Assembly: GCF_012070565.1 (NCBI RefSeq)
Contig: NZ_JAAQRO010000052.1
Span: 62,001-126,000 of the forward strand
DNA: 64,000 nucleotides
Source: Anaerosporobacter faecicola
Lineage (GTDB): Bacteria; Bacillota; Clostridia; Lachnospirales; Lachnospiraceae
Direction of reading: 5' to 3'
In this document: positions 10,102 through 19,972 of the stretch, piece by piece
Layout of the letters: each line of letters opens with the position of its first letter
Numbering within the stretch: position 1 is the stretch's first letter
Made by a program: the position numbers and the translations under genes
The notes under the pieces: generated by a model
The model's input: the letters and a program-made list of their open reading frames with translations, nothing else
The model's database searches: none
Told to the model about the DNA's origin: nothing

Positions 10102-10141
10102 AAAAATAAGGTGCATTTATTGTTCATAAATGCACCTTATT
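10102..10141 (-). terminator. Terminator of the LacI-type regulator gene
   Basis: A perfect 16-bp stem (10105-10120 with 10126-10141) and a 5-base loop are followed in the minus transcript by a U-rich tract. It separates the regulator transcript from the importer operon. Confidence 0.9.
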
Positions 10142-10168
10142 ACACAAATCATTCTATTTTTTCTTCCA

Positions 10169-11194
10169 TTATTTCCTTTGTCGAATAGACATTTTTACCG
10201 AATCTCGTATTTTTAGTTCTACTGGCATCTTAATGGTTTCATTAACTACTGATTCGTTTCGGATTATTGCATCCAACTTTTGCATCGCAGTTGCGCCTTT
10301 CGCCTCCACATCTTGCTTAACTGTGGTAAGTTTTGGTCTTACTAAAGTTGCATACATGTTATCATCAAAACCAGTGATAGATATTTGACTTGGAATATCA
10401 ATGCCGAGATCAATAAAATAATTCATCGCTTCAATTGCATTATAATCCGAGGTAAATGCAATTGCTCCCACATGAATAAACTCAGCAATCCATTTCCGAT
10501 ATTGAGCAAATCGAATATCTTTATTTTTGGAGATCAGTAATCGCCTTGCTTTGCTGCAATACGCTCCTTGTTTCTCCATCGCCTGTTTAAAACCTAACCA
10601 TCGATAATAATCACTACCGATTTCATTCTCTGCTAAGAAAAGGGCTTTGTGAAATCCTTGCTTATACAAGTACTCTCCGATCAAAAAGCCTCCCGTAAAA
10701 TCATCAATCCCAATATTCACGTAACTCAGCTTGCTATCCGTATAGATATCAATTAATACAAATGGTTTATTCATTTCCTTATGCAATGCTTTGAACTCTT
10801 CCGCTCGAAGTCCCAAAATGATCAATCCATCCACACTCCAAGGTGAGGCTATATCTACAATCTTCTTAATATTATTCCCCACGATCAACATAATGTAGTA
10901 TCCCAGACGTTCTGCTTCCTTTTCCACAGCACCGATGAATTCACTAACAAAAGGGTCCTGAAGAACATTAAGTCCATGGGATTCTTCATAGCCAATAACA
11001 ATTCCAATAATATGGGATCTTGTATTTGCAAGTACTCTTGTGCCTGGATTTGGAACATACCCTTCCTGATCCAGATATTTGGTAATCCGTTCAATGGTTT
11101 CTTTAGAAACCTTCTTCGTCTTTCCATGAATTACATTGGACACCGTTGTTCTGCTTACTCCTAATTGCTCTGCAACATCCTGTAATCGAATCAT
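10169..11194 (-). CDS. LacI-family transcriptional regulator
   Basis: 341 residues with an N-terminal helix-turn-helix (IRLQDVAEQLGVSRTTVSNVIHG) and hinge, followed by a periplasmic-binding-protein-like effector domain. The ATG at 11194 is chosen because AAGGTGG lies 8 bases upstream and the protein then starts at the usual position just before the helix-turn-helix. It is upstream of, and in the same direction as, the sugar importer and glucosidase, and should repress them until the sugar binds. The palindrome at 10010-10025 is the likely target. The ligand is not known. Confidence 0.92.
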   Translation of the reverse strand: MIRLQDVAEQLGVSRTTVSNVIHGKTKKVSKETIERITKYLDQEGYVPNPGTRVLANTRSHIIGIVIGYEESHGLNVLQDPFVSEFIGAVEKEAERLGYYIMLIVGNNIKKIVDIASPWSVDGLIILGLRAEEFKALHKEMNKPFVLIDIYTDSKLSYVNIGIDDFTGGFLIGEYLYKQGFHKALFLAENEIGSDYYRWLGFKQAMEKQGAYCSKARRLLISKNKDIRFAQYRKWIAEFIHVGAIAFTSDYNAIEAMNYFIDLGIDIPSQISITGFDDNMYATLVRPKLTTVKQDVEAKGATAMQKLDAIIRNESVVNETIKMPVELKIRDSVKMSIRQRK

Positions 11195-11334
11195 AGGTTC
11201 CCACCTTTCTTCACTCTTGTACTTCATATATTTTATTCAAGATGCACTCTAATTGGGTTATCTTCTCCTGTATTATGGATTCACATCGTTATGATAGAAA
11301 AATTGCAACCATAGATTATAACTTATGATTATTC

Positions 11335-13248
11335 TTATTTTCCAGGCAAAGCTCCCAAAACATACCCTTCCCAAGGCATACCTTTCACAGAATCAAAAAT
11401 CAGTATTTTCCCATGATCTGTACTGGTTCGGATCAATCTGCCACAGCCTTGTTTTATTTTTAAGCCCATTTCTGGATAGTCGACCACCTCTGCTTCCTTC
11501 TTCCCTTTTGCCTTTGCTTCTTGTTTCTCCAATTCAATAAATGGATCGGACTTCGGAAATGGAAGTTGCCAGATCACTACCATGGTTAACGATTCTCCCG
11601 GAATGTCGATTCCTTCCCAAAAACTTGTTCCAATTAAAACAGATGATTCTTCCTTTCGAAACCGATCAATCAAGTATCCCCTTTCTCCTTGATCTTCCCA
11701 TAAGATTTCAAATGGGAATGAGAAGGCTGCTAATAACTTTCGCAACCGTAACATTTCAGAGAATGTATTGGTCAAAATCAGAGCACGTCCTTCATTTTCT
11801 TTTATAGCAGAAACAAGTTTTTTAACCGCTTCTTCTCCTTTTTTCCCTTGTTTTTCTTGTGATTCTGCCAGAATAACCTGTACTTGGCTTTCTAAATCAA
11901 ACGGACTTCCAATGGAAGACCGACTTGCCTTTTCCAATCCTAGTTTCTGTTCTAGATATGAAAAATCTCCGTTGTTGCTAAGTGTTGCTGAGGTAAAGAT
12001 TACAGGAATGTTTTTTCTATATAGATATGTTTGTAAGCGTTCCCGGCTATTCTTTGGTACTACCCATAGAGATTGATCCCGGCGATCGACCCATGCGATA
12101 CAATCCTGTTTCTTCTTTCCACAAAACCCCTCTAATGCATGGATTGCTCGTTCCAGCTGAATTTCATACCCTTGAATAACACCTAATTCGATATTCTCCG
12201 TATATAGTTCCTGTTCAATTTGTAATTCAAACAACATGTTCTCTAGTACCTTTTGGAATGCTTGAGAAACTTTTTGTAGGTTATTACTTTGCTGAATTTC
12301 CTGGCGTTCGGAACTACCAGATGTAATAACCGATTGTTGCAGAATTTCAAAAAATACCTCTCCTGTCTGTTCCATAGCTAACATTGTCGCATGAAAAGAT
12401 TCCCTCGCACCTTGAATCTCCATAACATTCTCAATCATGCTTTCCAGATCTTCCTTGCTTAATTGCTGTCCTGCCTGCATGGCAGCTGGTAATAGGATTC
12501 GATGCCCTTCATCTAAGATAACTCCACAATAATTTGGAAGAATTGGTAATTGGCCGTTGGCAATGCGTTCCTCTCTTGACCACAAATCACGGAAAAATGT
12601 TTCATGATCCACAATCAATAAATCCATGGCTCCACGGTAATGCTCTCTCGCCTTCATCAGTTTACAGTACCCTCGACTCTCACACAATTCACATACTAGA
12701 GAATCATTCCAATTCATTTTCCGCCATACAGCATCTGAAACCGTTGGAATCTCGCTACGTTCCCCTCTTTTCGTTTCACGAAGCCACTCTGTTATTTGTT
12801 TGGAATTCTCATTTGATTCAAGTGTAACATCACTTGCACGAACATCACACAAATACTGTTTCGGATCTTTTGCTAATCGAACATCAATATCCAGATCAAG
12901 TAACCTAGATAATGCCGCTATATCTCCATGTTCTGAAACCAATTGTTGCTGAAGTGCCGTCGATGCACAGGCGATCACCACTGGTTTCTTTTGTAATCTT
13001 GCATAAGCAATTGCTGATAATAGATATGCGATTGTTTTCCCTGTACCTAGCCCTGCTTCTGCTAGATGTACCTTCTTTTTACCAAATGCATCAGCAATCT
13101 GAAATGCAGTATAGACTTGCTCCTCCCTCACTTCATAACCATGTTCTGGAAGGAAATCATACAGAATATCTCCAATCCATTCTACTAATTTGTCAGGAAA
13201 CTCCTGTATTGTGCCATATTCAAATGGTTCTTTTCGTTTCAAACTCAT
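11335..13248 (-). CDS. DinG/XPD-type ATP-dependent DNA helicase
   Basis: A 637-residue superfamily 2 helicase. Motif I is AEAGLGTGKTIAYLL, the DEAH-type box is DEGH in GVILDEGHRI, and the C-terminal motifs include GTSFWEGIDIPGES and GCGRLIRT. Four cysteines (one in YLCDVRAS, then CELCESRGYC) sit between motifs I and II, where XPD and DinG carry a [4Fe-4S] cluster. It has no exonuclease domain, so it resembles YoaA/DinG rather than the Bacillus exonuclease-fused form. The likely role is unwinding of damaged or R-loop DNA. It lies 23 bases downstream of the SNF2 gene and may be co-transcribed with it. Confidence 0.9.
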   Translation of the reverse strand: MSLKRKEPFEYGTIQEFPDKLVEWIGDILYDFLPEHGYEVREEQVYTAFQIADAFGKKKVHLAEAGLGTGKTIAYLLSAIAYARLQKKPVVIACASTALQQQLVSEHGDIAALSRLLDLDIDVRLAKDPKQYLCDVRASDVTLESNENSKQITEWLRETKRGERSEIPTVSDAVWRKMNWNDSLVCELCESRGYCKLMKAREHYRGAMDLLIVDHETFFRDLWSREERIANGQLPILPNYCGVILDEGHRILLPAAMQAGQQLSKEDLESMIENVMEIQGARESFHATMLAMEQTGEVFFEILQQSVITSGSSERQEIQQSNNLQKVSQAFQKVLENMLFELQIEQELYTENIELGVIQGYEIQLERAIHALEGFCGKKKQDCIAWVDRRDQSLWVVPKNSRERLQTYLYRKNIPVIFTSATLSNNGDFSYLEQKLGLEKASRSSIGSPFDLESQVQVILAESQEKQGKKGEEAVKKLVSAIKENEGRALILTNTFSEMLRLRKLLAAFSFPFEILWEDQGERGYLIDRFRKEESSVLIGTSFWEGIDIPGESLTMVVIWQLPFPKSDPFIELEKQEAKAKGKKEAEVVDYPEMGLKIKQGCGRLIRTSTDHGKILIFDSVKGMPWEGYVLGALPGK

Positions 13249-13271
13249 GATGCTATTCCTCTTTCTATCTC

Positions 13272-16200
13272 CTACAGCTGAAGCAACTCTTCAAAATCTT
13301 CTCTGGTCATATTCTGCAACTGATTCGTCTCTTCACTTATAATCTGGTCAGCTAAATCTTTCTTTTCTTCTTGCATCTTAACAATCTTCTCTTCTATGGT
13401 ATCCTGGGCGATTAATTTGAATACCGTTACCACATTCTTTTGTCCAATCCGATGTGCACGATCTGTAGCCTGATTCTGTGCGGCAATATTCCACCATGGA
13501 TCATAATGGATTACTACATCTGCACTTGCTAGATTCAATCCCGTTCCACCAGCCTTTAAGGAGATCAAGAATACCGTGGTATCATCTTCATTATACTGAT
13601 TTACCAACTTCATACGTTCTTCTTTCTTTGTTGCTCCAGTAATCTTATAGTAGGATATCTTTTCTTCCTTCAACCGTTTTTCAATAAGTGCAAGCATTGA
13701 AGTGAATTGTGAGAATAGTAACACCTTATGATTACCGTCAACAGCATTATGAAGCAATTCCATACAGGTTGATAATTTGGCTGATTCTTCTGTATAATTA
13801 TCATAGATCAAGGAAGGATCACAGCAGATCTGGCGCAATCTCGTAAGTTCAGCTAAGATCTTTAGTTTATTTGAAGAGAATTCCTCTTCTGTCTGTGTGG
13901 CTAATTGTTCTTTTACTTTTTGTGTATAAGCCGTGTAAATACTTCGTTGTTCTTTTGTCATCTTCGCATAGGTAATCTGCTCTAATTTAGCAGGTAAATC
14001 CTTCAAAACATCTTTTTTAAGACGTCGCAGGATAAATGGGGATACCATACGTTTTAACCGTTTCATTCGTTCTTCATCCTGACTTTTTGCAATAGGGATC
14101 TCCAATTCTTTCTTAAACTGTTCATAACGATATAGAAAACCTGGCATAAGGAAATCAAAGATACTCCACAACTCACTAAGGCGATTTTCAATTGGTGTAC
14201 CCGTTAATGCAAACCGTGTTTTTGCGTGAATCAATTTCACTGCTTTTGCTCCTTGCGTTGTCTGGTTCTTAATATACTGTGCCTCATCAATGATTTCATA
14301 CAAAAATGTCTTGTTTTCATATAAGTCAATATCCCTCTTTAACAGATCATAAGAAGTAACCAACACATCTATCGATTTCTTGCTAAATGCCTCTTCTATG
14401 ATTGTACTACGTTCCTCCACGGTACCCGTTATCACCTGAACGACTAATTCTGGCGCAAACTGCTTACATTCACTCTCCCAATTGTAGATCAGAGAGGCAG
14501 GACAAACGATCAAACTACAGCCTCTTTTCTGTTCCTGCTTTGCTGACAATAATACAGTGATAACCTGTAATGTCTTCCCAAGCCCCATATCGTCAGCAAG
14601 AATTCCCCCGAACTGATAATCTTCCATCATACGAAGCCACTGATAGCCCACTTTCTGATATGGACGAAGTACATGGTCTAATTCCTTTGGAATCTCATAT
14701 TCACTATCTTCTACTGCTTTAAAATTACGCAACATATCCTTTACTTTACGATCTCTCTCATAGTGAATTCCTTCACTCTCCTGCAAGATCTTATCTAGAT
14801 AAATTGCTCGATAAGCCGGAATATGCATCTTTCCTTTTGTTAGATCCTTAATTGATAGATGCATACTCTCCATTACTTCACTTAACGTTGTAATGGCGTT
14901 ATCCTCCAATTGAAGAAAATCTCCGTTCGTTAATCGATGATAGCGTTTCTTCATATGATAACTCTTTAGAATTTCACTCAATTCCTTACTATCAAGCATT
15001 CCTGTATCAAGTGTTAAATCCAACAGATTATGTTTCATTGAAACACCAACCGTTATATTCGGACTTGACCTTACTTTCATTCGTTGCAATGTCTCTGATA
15101 CAAATACTTCTCCACATTGCAGCAAACTTTCAATTCCATGGTTTAACAATTCGTAGATGGTATCTTCCTCTCCATTACAATGATTGACCATCGAAGCTCG
15201 CTCAACATAAGGCAGAAAATGATTAATAACCGATACCACCTTGAATTCTTCCGACCGATTCGCTACCATCTCATGTTCTTTGGAATCATCGTATAGATTA
15301 AATTCCTGCTCTCCATAGACAACAGCAGCTCTACAAAGTACATTCTCTTCATACTTATCAAGATAAATGGTAAACTCAGGATCTGGTGGCAATACCGACG
15401 CAATTTCAATCTGATTATACTCATCCAGATCGATATACTTACGAATCTTATGAATTACCTCATTATAAAAACGTGGAATGTATTGCTGTCCGATAAAACA
15501 CCCCTCTTCTTGTTGCATGGTTTTTAAAAAATCCTGCATGATTTCCTTAAATTGATGATCCGTCTGATAAAGGGTCTGCTCCATAAAGACATAACCATAC
15601 TGCTTTCCTTCCAAATATCCATTCGTGTTTACCTTAACAGTAATCCCAGGGAAAGGAGTATCCCTCTCTTCCTTCTCTGGTTCTTCGCCCTCATCACCAA
15701 ACATCGTATTCATACAGAAACGAGTAATCGTAACAGGTATTGTTGGATTTTTCTTAACCAGATGAAATTTCTTCGTTCCTTCTTTTTTTGACTCTGCATC
15801 TTTATCAACTAAGGTAATTGTTTCTCCCTCTATGATTTGCCAGAAATCATCAAGGATACTTGGGGTTAAGGTAATCTGCCTTTTTTGTGGTACCCTTCCA
15901 TAACTATAGTAATCCATCTCTTCTAACATCGCCCGATTTTCTTCTACTTTTGCTAAGATAAAAGATGCTAATTCCTTGCTTTTTTCTGTAAATCCATCCA
16001 TATGATGTATGATTTCAAGATCTTTTCCATAAGCAATTTTCTCTCCCGTTTTCATATACTGGGCGAAATCATACAAGTTTTTGATCACATATTTCTTCTT
16101 ATAACCAATCTTAAAGGATACACGATAGGAAGTTCCCCATTTTTCAAGGATTGGTTCAAGCTCCACTTTTTCATCAGAAGCAATGATCGTTCTCGCAATG

Positions 16201-16604
16201 GTATCTCTTTCATATCCTATGATCATCTGCTTTATGGCTGGTTCAACTTCCACACATTCTGGATGTTTATAGACATACTCCTTAAGTGCATATAGTACTG
16301 CAGCAATGTGTTTGCACCTTCTTCTAGCAATATCCCAATAAGGTATATAGCGTTTTCCTTCTTGTAAACAACGACAACGTTCTTCTTCTATTATGCCATT
16401 TCCTATTATAAAGCTCACATTTCGAACCGCATCCGGTCCTTCTTTCACATTACCTTTGATTTCATAATTGATTCGTTTACTATTCTCATAAGAAAATCCA
16501 CGTACATTGGTAATCGTCACCTTATTGTCTTTATATAGTTTTTCACCCGCTAACAATACTGCTTTTGAAAAGTCATGGGACATATTCAGTTGATTATAGA
16601 TCAT
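13272..16604 (-). CDS. SNF2-family ATPase with SWIM zinc finger
   Basis: A 1110-residue protein. The N-terminus has a SWIM zinc-binding pattern (RCRC, then RRRCKHIAAVL, about residues 90-125). A long middle region of unknown fold follows, and the C-terminal half is a Swi2/Snf2 helicase core: DDMGLGKTLQVI (Walker A), DEAQYIKN, ALTGTPIENRLSELW, SLKAGGTGLNLASADVVI and the terminal DRAHRIGQ. Such proteins move along or remodel DNA-protein complexes; RapA-type RNA polymerase recycling is another possibility. The ATG at 16604 follows GGTGGAG. It heads a two-gene unit with the DinG-like helicase. Confidence 0.92.
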   Translation of the reverse strand: MIYNQLNMSHDFSKAVLLAGEKLYKDNKVTITNVRGFSYENSKRINYEIKGNVKEGPDAVRNVSFIIGNGIIEEERCRCLQEGKRYIPYWDIARRRCKHIAAVLYALKEYVYKHPECVEVEPAIKQMIIGYERDTIARTIIASDEKVELEPILEKWGTSYRVSFKIGYKKKYVIKNLYDFAQYMKTGEKIAYGKDLEIIHHMDGFTEKSKELASFILAKVEENRAMLEEMDYYSYGRVPQKRQITLTPSILDDFWQIIEGETITLVDKDAESKKEGTKKFHLVKKNPTIPVTITRFCMNTMFGDEGEEPEKEERDTPFPGITVKVNTNGYLEGKQYGYVFMEQTLYQTDHQFKEIMQDFLKTMQQEEGCFIGQQYIPRFYNEVIHKIRKYIDLDEYNQIEIASVLPPDPEFTIYLDKYEENVLCRAAVVYGEQEFNLYDDSKEHEMVANRSEEFKVVSVINHFLPYVERASMVNHCNGEEDTIYELLNHGIESLLQCGEVFVSETLQRMKVRSSPNITVGVSMKHNLLDLTLDTGMLDSKELSEILKSYHMKKRYHRLTNGDFLQLEDNAITTLSEVMESMHLSIKDLTKGKMHIPAYRAIYLDKILQESEGIHYERDRKVKDMLRNFKAVEDSEYEIPKELDHVLRPYQKVGYQWLRMMEDYQFGGILADDMGLGKTLQVITVLLSAKQEQKRGCSLIVCPASLIYNWESECKQFAPELVVQVITGTVEERSTIIEEAFSKKSIDVLVTSYDLLKRDIDLYENKTFLYEIIDEAQYIKNQTTQGAKAVKLIHAKTRFALTGTPIENRLSELWSIFDFLMPGFLYRYEQFKKELEIPIAKSQDEERMKRLKRMVSPFILRRLKKDVLKDLPAKLEQITYAKMTKEQRSIYTAYTQKVKEQLATQTEEEFSSNKLKILAELTRLRQICCDPSLIYDNYTEESAKLSTCMELLHNAVDGNHKVLLFSQFTSMLALIEKRLKEEKISYYKITGATKKEERMKLVNQYNEDDTTVFLISLKAGGTGLNLASADVVIHYDPWWNIAAQNQATDRAHRIGQKNVVTVFKLIAQDTIEEKIVKMQEEKKDLADQIISEETNQLQNMTREDFEELLQL

Positions 16605-16883
16605 ACGAACTCCACCGTTTCATTATATTTTAACAAAGTCTATTTCTTCTTATTCAATTAAGGGTTTATATAACAATGTACCGTTGTTTTAAATTCCCTC
16701 AATTCAGAAACATACGCATTACACGCATATGTACCACTTCATTTAGTATAGCATTTCATAGCGATTTCTTCCATAATATTTCTAATCTTGTAGTAAATTC
16801 TGCGAACTTGCTAATGCTCAACTCTTTTCTCTCTAGCCCATATTGTATTTGTAGATTTAATCAAATGTAAGGGATTCTCTATA
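16605..16883. other. Intergenic region without recognised gene
   Basis: A+T-rich DNA between the SNF2 gene start and the dehydrogenase terminator. It should hold the minus-strand promoter of the helicase pair, but I could not pick a clear -35/-10 pair. The one open frame on the plus strand has no ribosome site and no recognisable protein features. Confidence 0.5.
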
Positions 16884-16924
16884 CAAAAAGAGGCGAAAAC
16901 CTGGATTTTCTTTTGGTTTTCGCC
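16884..16924 (-). terminator. Terminator of the alcohol dehydrogenase gene
   Basis: A 10-bp stem, GGCGAAAACC (16892-16901) with GGTTTTCGCC (16915-16924), is followed in the minus transcript by a T-rich run. It lies 36 bases after the dehydrogenase stop codon. Confidence 0.88.
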
Positions 16925-16960
16925 TTCATAGCATTTAAAAGGTCATTGCCATCGAACACT

Positions 16961-18118
16961 CTAATAGCAGTCCTTCAATATATTCTCCACATCATCTGTC
17001 GAGAGTGCTACATAGCAACTGGACATATTGTTATGTCTCGTTGTTGCTTTTGCTAACGTATGAAGAGAATCTTCAGTTATACCAACCTCCCGAAGTTTCA
17101 TTGGTATTCCACACTGCAAAAAGAATTCATAAGTTTTATCAATTCCTTGTTTTGCAAGTTCAAGAGAATCTTCTCCTTGTAAGCCCCATACATTTCTTGC
17201 ATAATTGCAGAAACGTTTCATCGTCTTATCACTCAAGATATAGCGCATCCAACTTGGTGTAATAATTGCTAGACCAACACCATGGGTAATATCAAAGTAA
17301 GCGCTTAACTCATGTTCGATTGGATGACAAGTCCATGGACCGCCTTTTCCTGCACAAATCAAACCATTTAATGCCAACGTTGAGGCCCACATCAGATTGG
17401 ATCTTGCTTCATAATCTTCTGGGTCATTAAGTGCAACTGGACAGTATTTAATACAGGTTTTTATGATGCTTTCACACAAACAATCGGATAGATATGCGCT
17501 GTCATTCTCTTGAAAATACTGTTCAAACACATGGGACATGATATCCGCTGTACCTGCTGCTGTTTGCATCTTTGGCAATGTATACAGTAAGCTTGGATCT
17601 AGAAAAGATACCATTGGAATGAACTTTTGGCTAGCAGTTCCAAATTTTTCATTGGTTTCCATGTTACTGATTACTGCATTCTTATTCATCTCTGAACCAG
17701 TAGCTGCTAATGTGAGCACGGTAACGATTGGTAATACTTTTTTAATCTTTTTACTATCAAGAACAAGATCCCATGGATCTCCTTCATAAAATGCACCTGC
17801 TGCAATGACTTTTGAAGCATCAATACAACTTCCTCCACCTACTGCAAGAACTACATCTATATTATGTTCTTTGCATAATCTTACGCCTTCTTGCACTGAG
17901 GTAATTTTCGGATTTGGCTCTACTCCAGATAGTTCAACAACATTAAAATCCTGTAATAATTCCTTAATTGTATTATATAAACCGATTTTCTTAATACTTC
18001 CTCCGCCATAAACCATAAGTACATTAGCACCGTATTTACCCAATACTTTAGGTAGATCCTTCAAATGCTCTTTTCCAAAACGGATATCTGTGCGCGCATG
18101 AAATTTGAAATTATTCAT
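16961..18118 (-). CDS. Iron-containing alcohol dehydrogenase (butanol dehydrogenase type)
   Basis: A 385-residue group III alcohol dehydrogenase. The NAD(P)-binding GGGS motif is in MVYGGGSIKK and again in LAVGGGSCIDASK. The metal ligands are expected in the DIMSHVFEQ segment and in CHPIEHELSAYFDITHGVGL, which supplies two histidines. It resembles the BdhA/YugJ branch that reduces medium-chain aldehydes such as butyraldehyde during fermentation. It is a single gene with its own terminator. Its leader is unusual: an AAGGAG ribosome site and the ATG are separated by a 9-bp hairpin (18128-18150). Confidence 0.9.
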   Translation of the reverse strand: MNNFKFHARTDIRFGKEHLKDLPKVLGKYGANVLMVYGGGSIKKIGLYNTIKELLQDFNVVELSGVEPNPKITSVQEGVRLCKEHNIDVVLAVGGGSCIDASKVIAAGAFYEGDPWDLVLDSKKIKKVLPIVTVLTLAATGSEMNKNAVISNMETNEKFGTASQKFIPMVSFLDPSLLYTLPKMQTAAGTADIMSHVFEQYFQENDSAYLSDCLCESIIKTCIKYCPVALNDPEDYEARSNLMWASTLALNGLICAGKGGPWTCHPIEHELSAYFDITHGVGLAIITPSWMRYILSDKTMKRFCNYARNVWGLQGEDSLELAKQGIDKTYEFFLQCGIPMKLREVGITEDSLHTLAKATTRHNNMSSCYVALSTDDVENILKDCY

Positions 18119-18127
18119 ATTGATTAT

Positions 18128-18150
18128 CTGTACGAAATCCCTTCGTACAG
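18128..18150 (-). promoter_or_regulatory. Hairpin placed between ribosome site and start codon
   Basis: CTGTACGAA (18128-18136) and TTCGTACAG (18142-18150) form a perfect 9-bp stem with a 5-base loop. In the minus transcript it begins right after an AAAGGAG and ends 9 bases before the dehydrogenase ATG. Folding would bring the two to normal spacing. Alternatively it is the palindromic DNA site of a regulator. Confidence 0.6.
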
Positions 18151-18275
18151 CTCCTTTCCTACTGATTTCATCTAAGGATTCAACGAAACTGTTCCGTTTT
18201 TCCTGTTTGTATATCTTCTATTATACGTTAAGACATACAGAAACTCAATATGGAAGTATCTACCATTTTCTTGTC

Positions 18276-18977
18276 CTACACATCTTTCTCCTCAATATGT
18301 CGAACATTTTTCATAACGGATCCCACCGTCATACAAACTGCAAGTATACCCAATACTAGTTCTCGTATAAAGATGGACATTCCTCCTGTTGGACCATTAA
18401 TGCTTGAACACAAGAATACAACAATAATAATCGAAGAAACAATCACCGACTGCGATGATTTCTTCTTCATTCCAAATGTATAGGGAACAACAGAGAGAAA
18501 AATACTACTAATAATTCCAGCTAGATAGCAAGGCAAAAGTCGAGCCACCATCTCATAAGTAAATGGTTCCGTTATCGAATGAATCATCTCATTCACGATG
18601 ACTACACCAGTTGTTACCAGTATTTCTCCCACAAGAATGCCAAGACAAGCAAACATTGCTACAATTAGTAATTTCGCAAAGATTATCTTCTGTCTTGGAA
18701 TTGGATAAGAGAATAGTTGATAGATTGTCTTTTTCTCATACTCATCCATTACAATAATCGACATAATCACAGAGGAATAAATCAGGAAAGTCCCACGAAC
18801 AAAAACATCGATAACAAGTAATAACTGCTCGTAAGAGACAGGTTCTTCAGTCTCTGTTTTTATTGCAGCCAAGGGGATCAGCATTATGAGAAAGATGATA
18901 AAATTTGCTATAAGCATTCCCCACACATGTTTTTTCAATTGATATTTCTTAAACTCTAACTTCATTAACTGTACCAT
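18276..18977 (-). CDS. ABC-2 type permease of a BcrAB-like exporter
   Basis: A 233-residue membrane protein with about six hydrophobic segments and no catalytic motifs, of the lantibiotic/bacitracin immunity permease type (LanE/LanG, BcrB-like). The ATG at 18977 is used because AGGAGG lies 8 bases before it; a GTG three codons earlier overlaps that ribosome site. Its start overlaps the end of the restored ATPase frame by 29 bases, the tight coupling usual for these transporters. It is the last gene of a regulator, kinase, ATPase, permease unit. Confidence 0.82.
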   Translation of the reverse strand: MVQLMKLEFKKYQLKKHVWGMLIANFIIFLIMLIPLAAIKTETEEPVSYEQLLLVIDVFVRGTFLIYSSVIMSIIVMDEYEKKTIYQLFSYPIPRQKIIFAKLLIVAMFACLGILVGEILVTTGVVIVNEMIHSITEPFTYEMVARLLPCYLAGIISSIFLSVVPYTFGMKKKSSQSVIVSSIIIVVFLCSSINGPTGGMSIFIRELVLGILAVCMTVGSVMKNVRHIEEKDV

Positions 18978-19832
18978 GCTGATCACCTCCTATTATGGAC
19001 ATATAGTATTCTTCTAAGGTAATGTTGTGTTGAATAATTCTCTTAATCTCAACATTTTCCCGAACCAATACCTTGGTAATATTACTCTTTGAAACCTCTT
19101 CCTCATAAATGCGTACCGTCTCATCTCCAATAATACGGAAATAATTTCAAGATAATTGCTTGTTTGGGCTTGTAATTCCTTTATTCCCATTTCTTTGATT
19201 AGTTTTCCATGACACATAATACCAATATCATCTGCTATCTGTTCAATTTCAGATAGAATGTGACTTGATACAACGATGGTTGTCCTTTGTTCTCTGCTTA
19301 ATTTTTTTAGTAAAGAACGTACCAACTGAATCCCCTCTGGATCAAGCCCATTAATTGGCTCATCAAGGATGAGTATCTCTGGTTTGGTTAGGATTGCTCT
19401 GGCAATGGCAAGTCTTTGCTTCATTCCAAGTGAGAATTGACGTACTTTCTTGTCATTGCAACCTGTTAATTCTACAAGCTGCATGGCGCGGGTAATTTCC
19501 TCTTTAACATGATATCCCATATAAGCACAATGTAACTGTAGATTCTCAAGTGCTGTTAGTTTCTCATAGAATATAGGTGTTTCTATAATCGCAGACATGC
19601 GCTTAAGATTTTCGTAATTCTGATTACTCACTTCTTTTCCAAAGATATGGATCGAACCGCATATGGGTTTTGTCAAATTCATGATCATCTTCATTGTGGT
19701 TGTTTTACCAGCCCCATTTGGTCCTAAGAATCCATAGATTGTTCCTTGTTTCACATGCATGTTCACATGGGAAACAACTTCCATATCTCCATAAACTTTC
19801 GTTAAATCTTTTGTTGTTATAACATTTTCCAC
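18949..19832 (-). pseudogene. BcrA-type ABC transporter ATPase with a single-base frameshift
   Basis: The ATPase domain is complete: GFLGPNGAGKTTTMKMI (Walker A), FSLGMKQRLAIARAI (signature), EILILDEPINGLDP (Walker B) and the switch His in VVSSHIL. The start is a GTG at 19832 with AAGGA upstream. At about 19145-19147 the frame breaks after SNYLE and the read frame ends at 19014 with unrelated residues. Adding one A to the AAA run restores the family-typical tail (NYFRIIGDETVRIYEEE ... LEEYYMSIIGG), ending at 18949. So this is either a real C-terminal lesion or a homopolymer base-call error. The truncated product keeps every nucleotide-binding motif and may still work. Confidence 0.8.
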
Positions 19833-19972
19833 GTTCTACATCCTTCCCTTCCATACATTTTTAGTTGAAATCGATAAAATAACTACCATCGATTTTTCTA
19901 TCTATAGCATAGCAAGCAGGCTTATCTTTTCTATAAATGATTTCTTACTTTTTTATGAAGTTTTCACACGAA

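Noticed and set aside
19140-19155. Programmed frameshift in the ABC ATPase
   Set aside because: There is no X-XXY-YYZ slippery heptamer, stimulating stem or internal ribosome site at the point of shift. A plain one-base loss or a base-call error is simpler.
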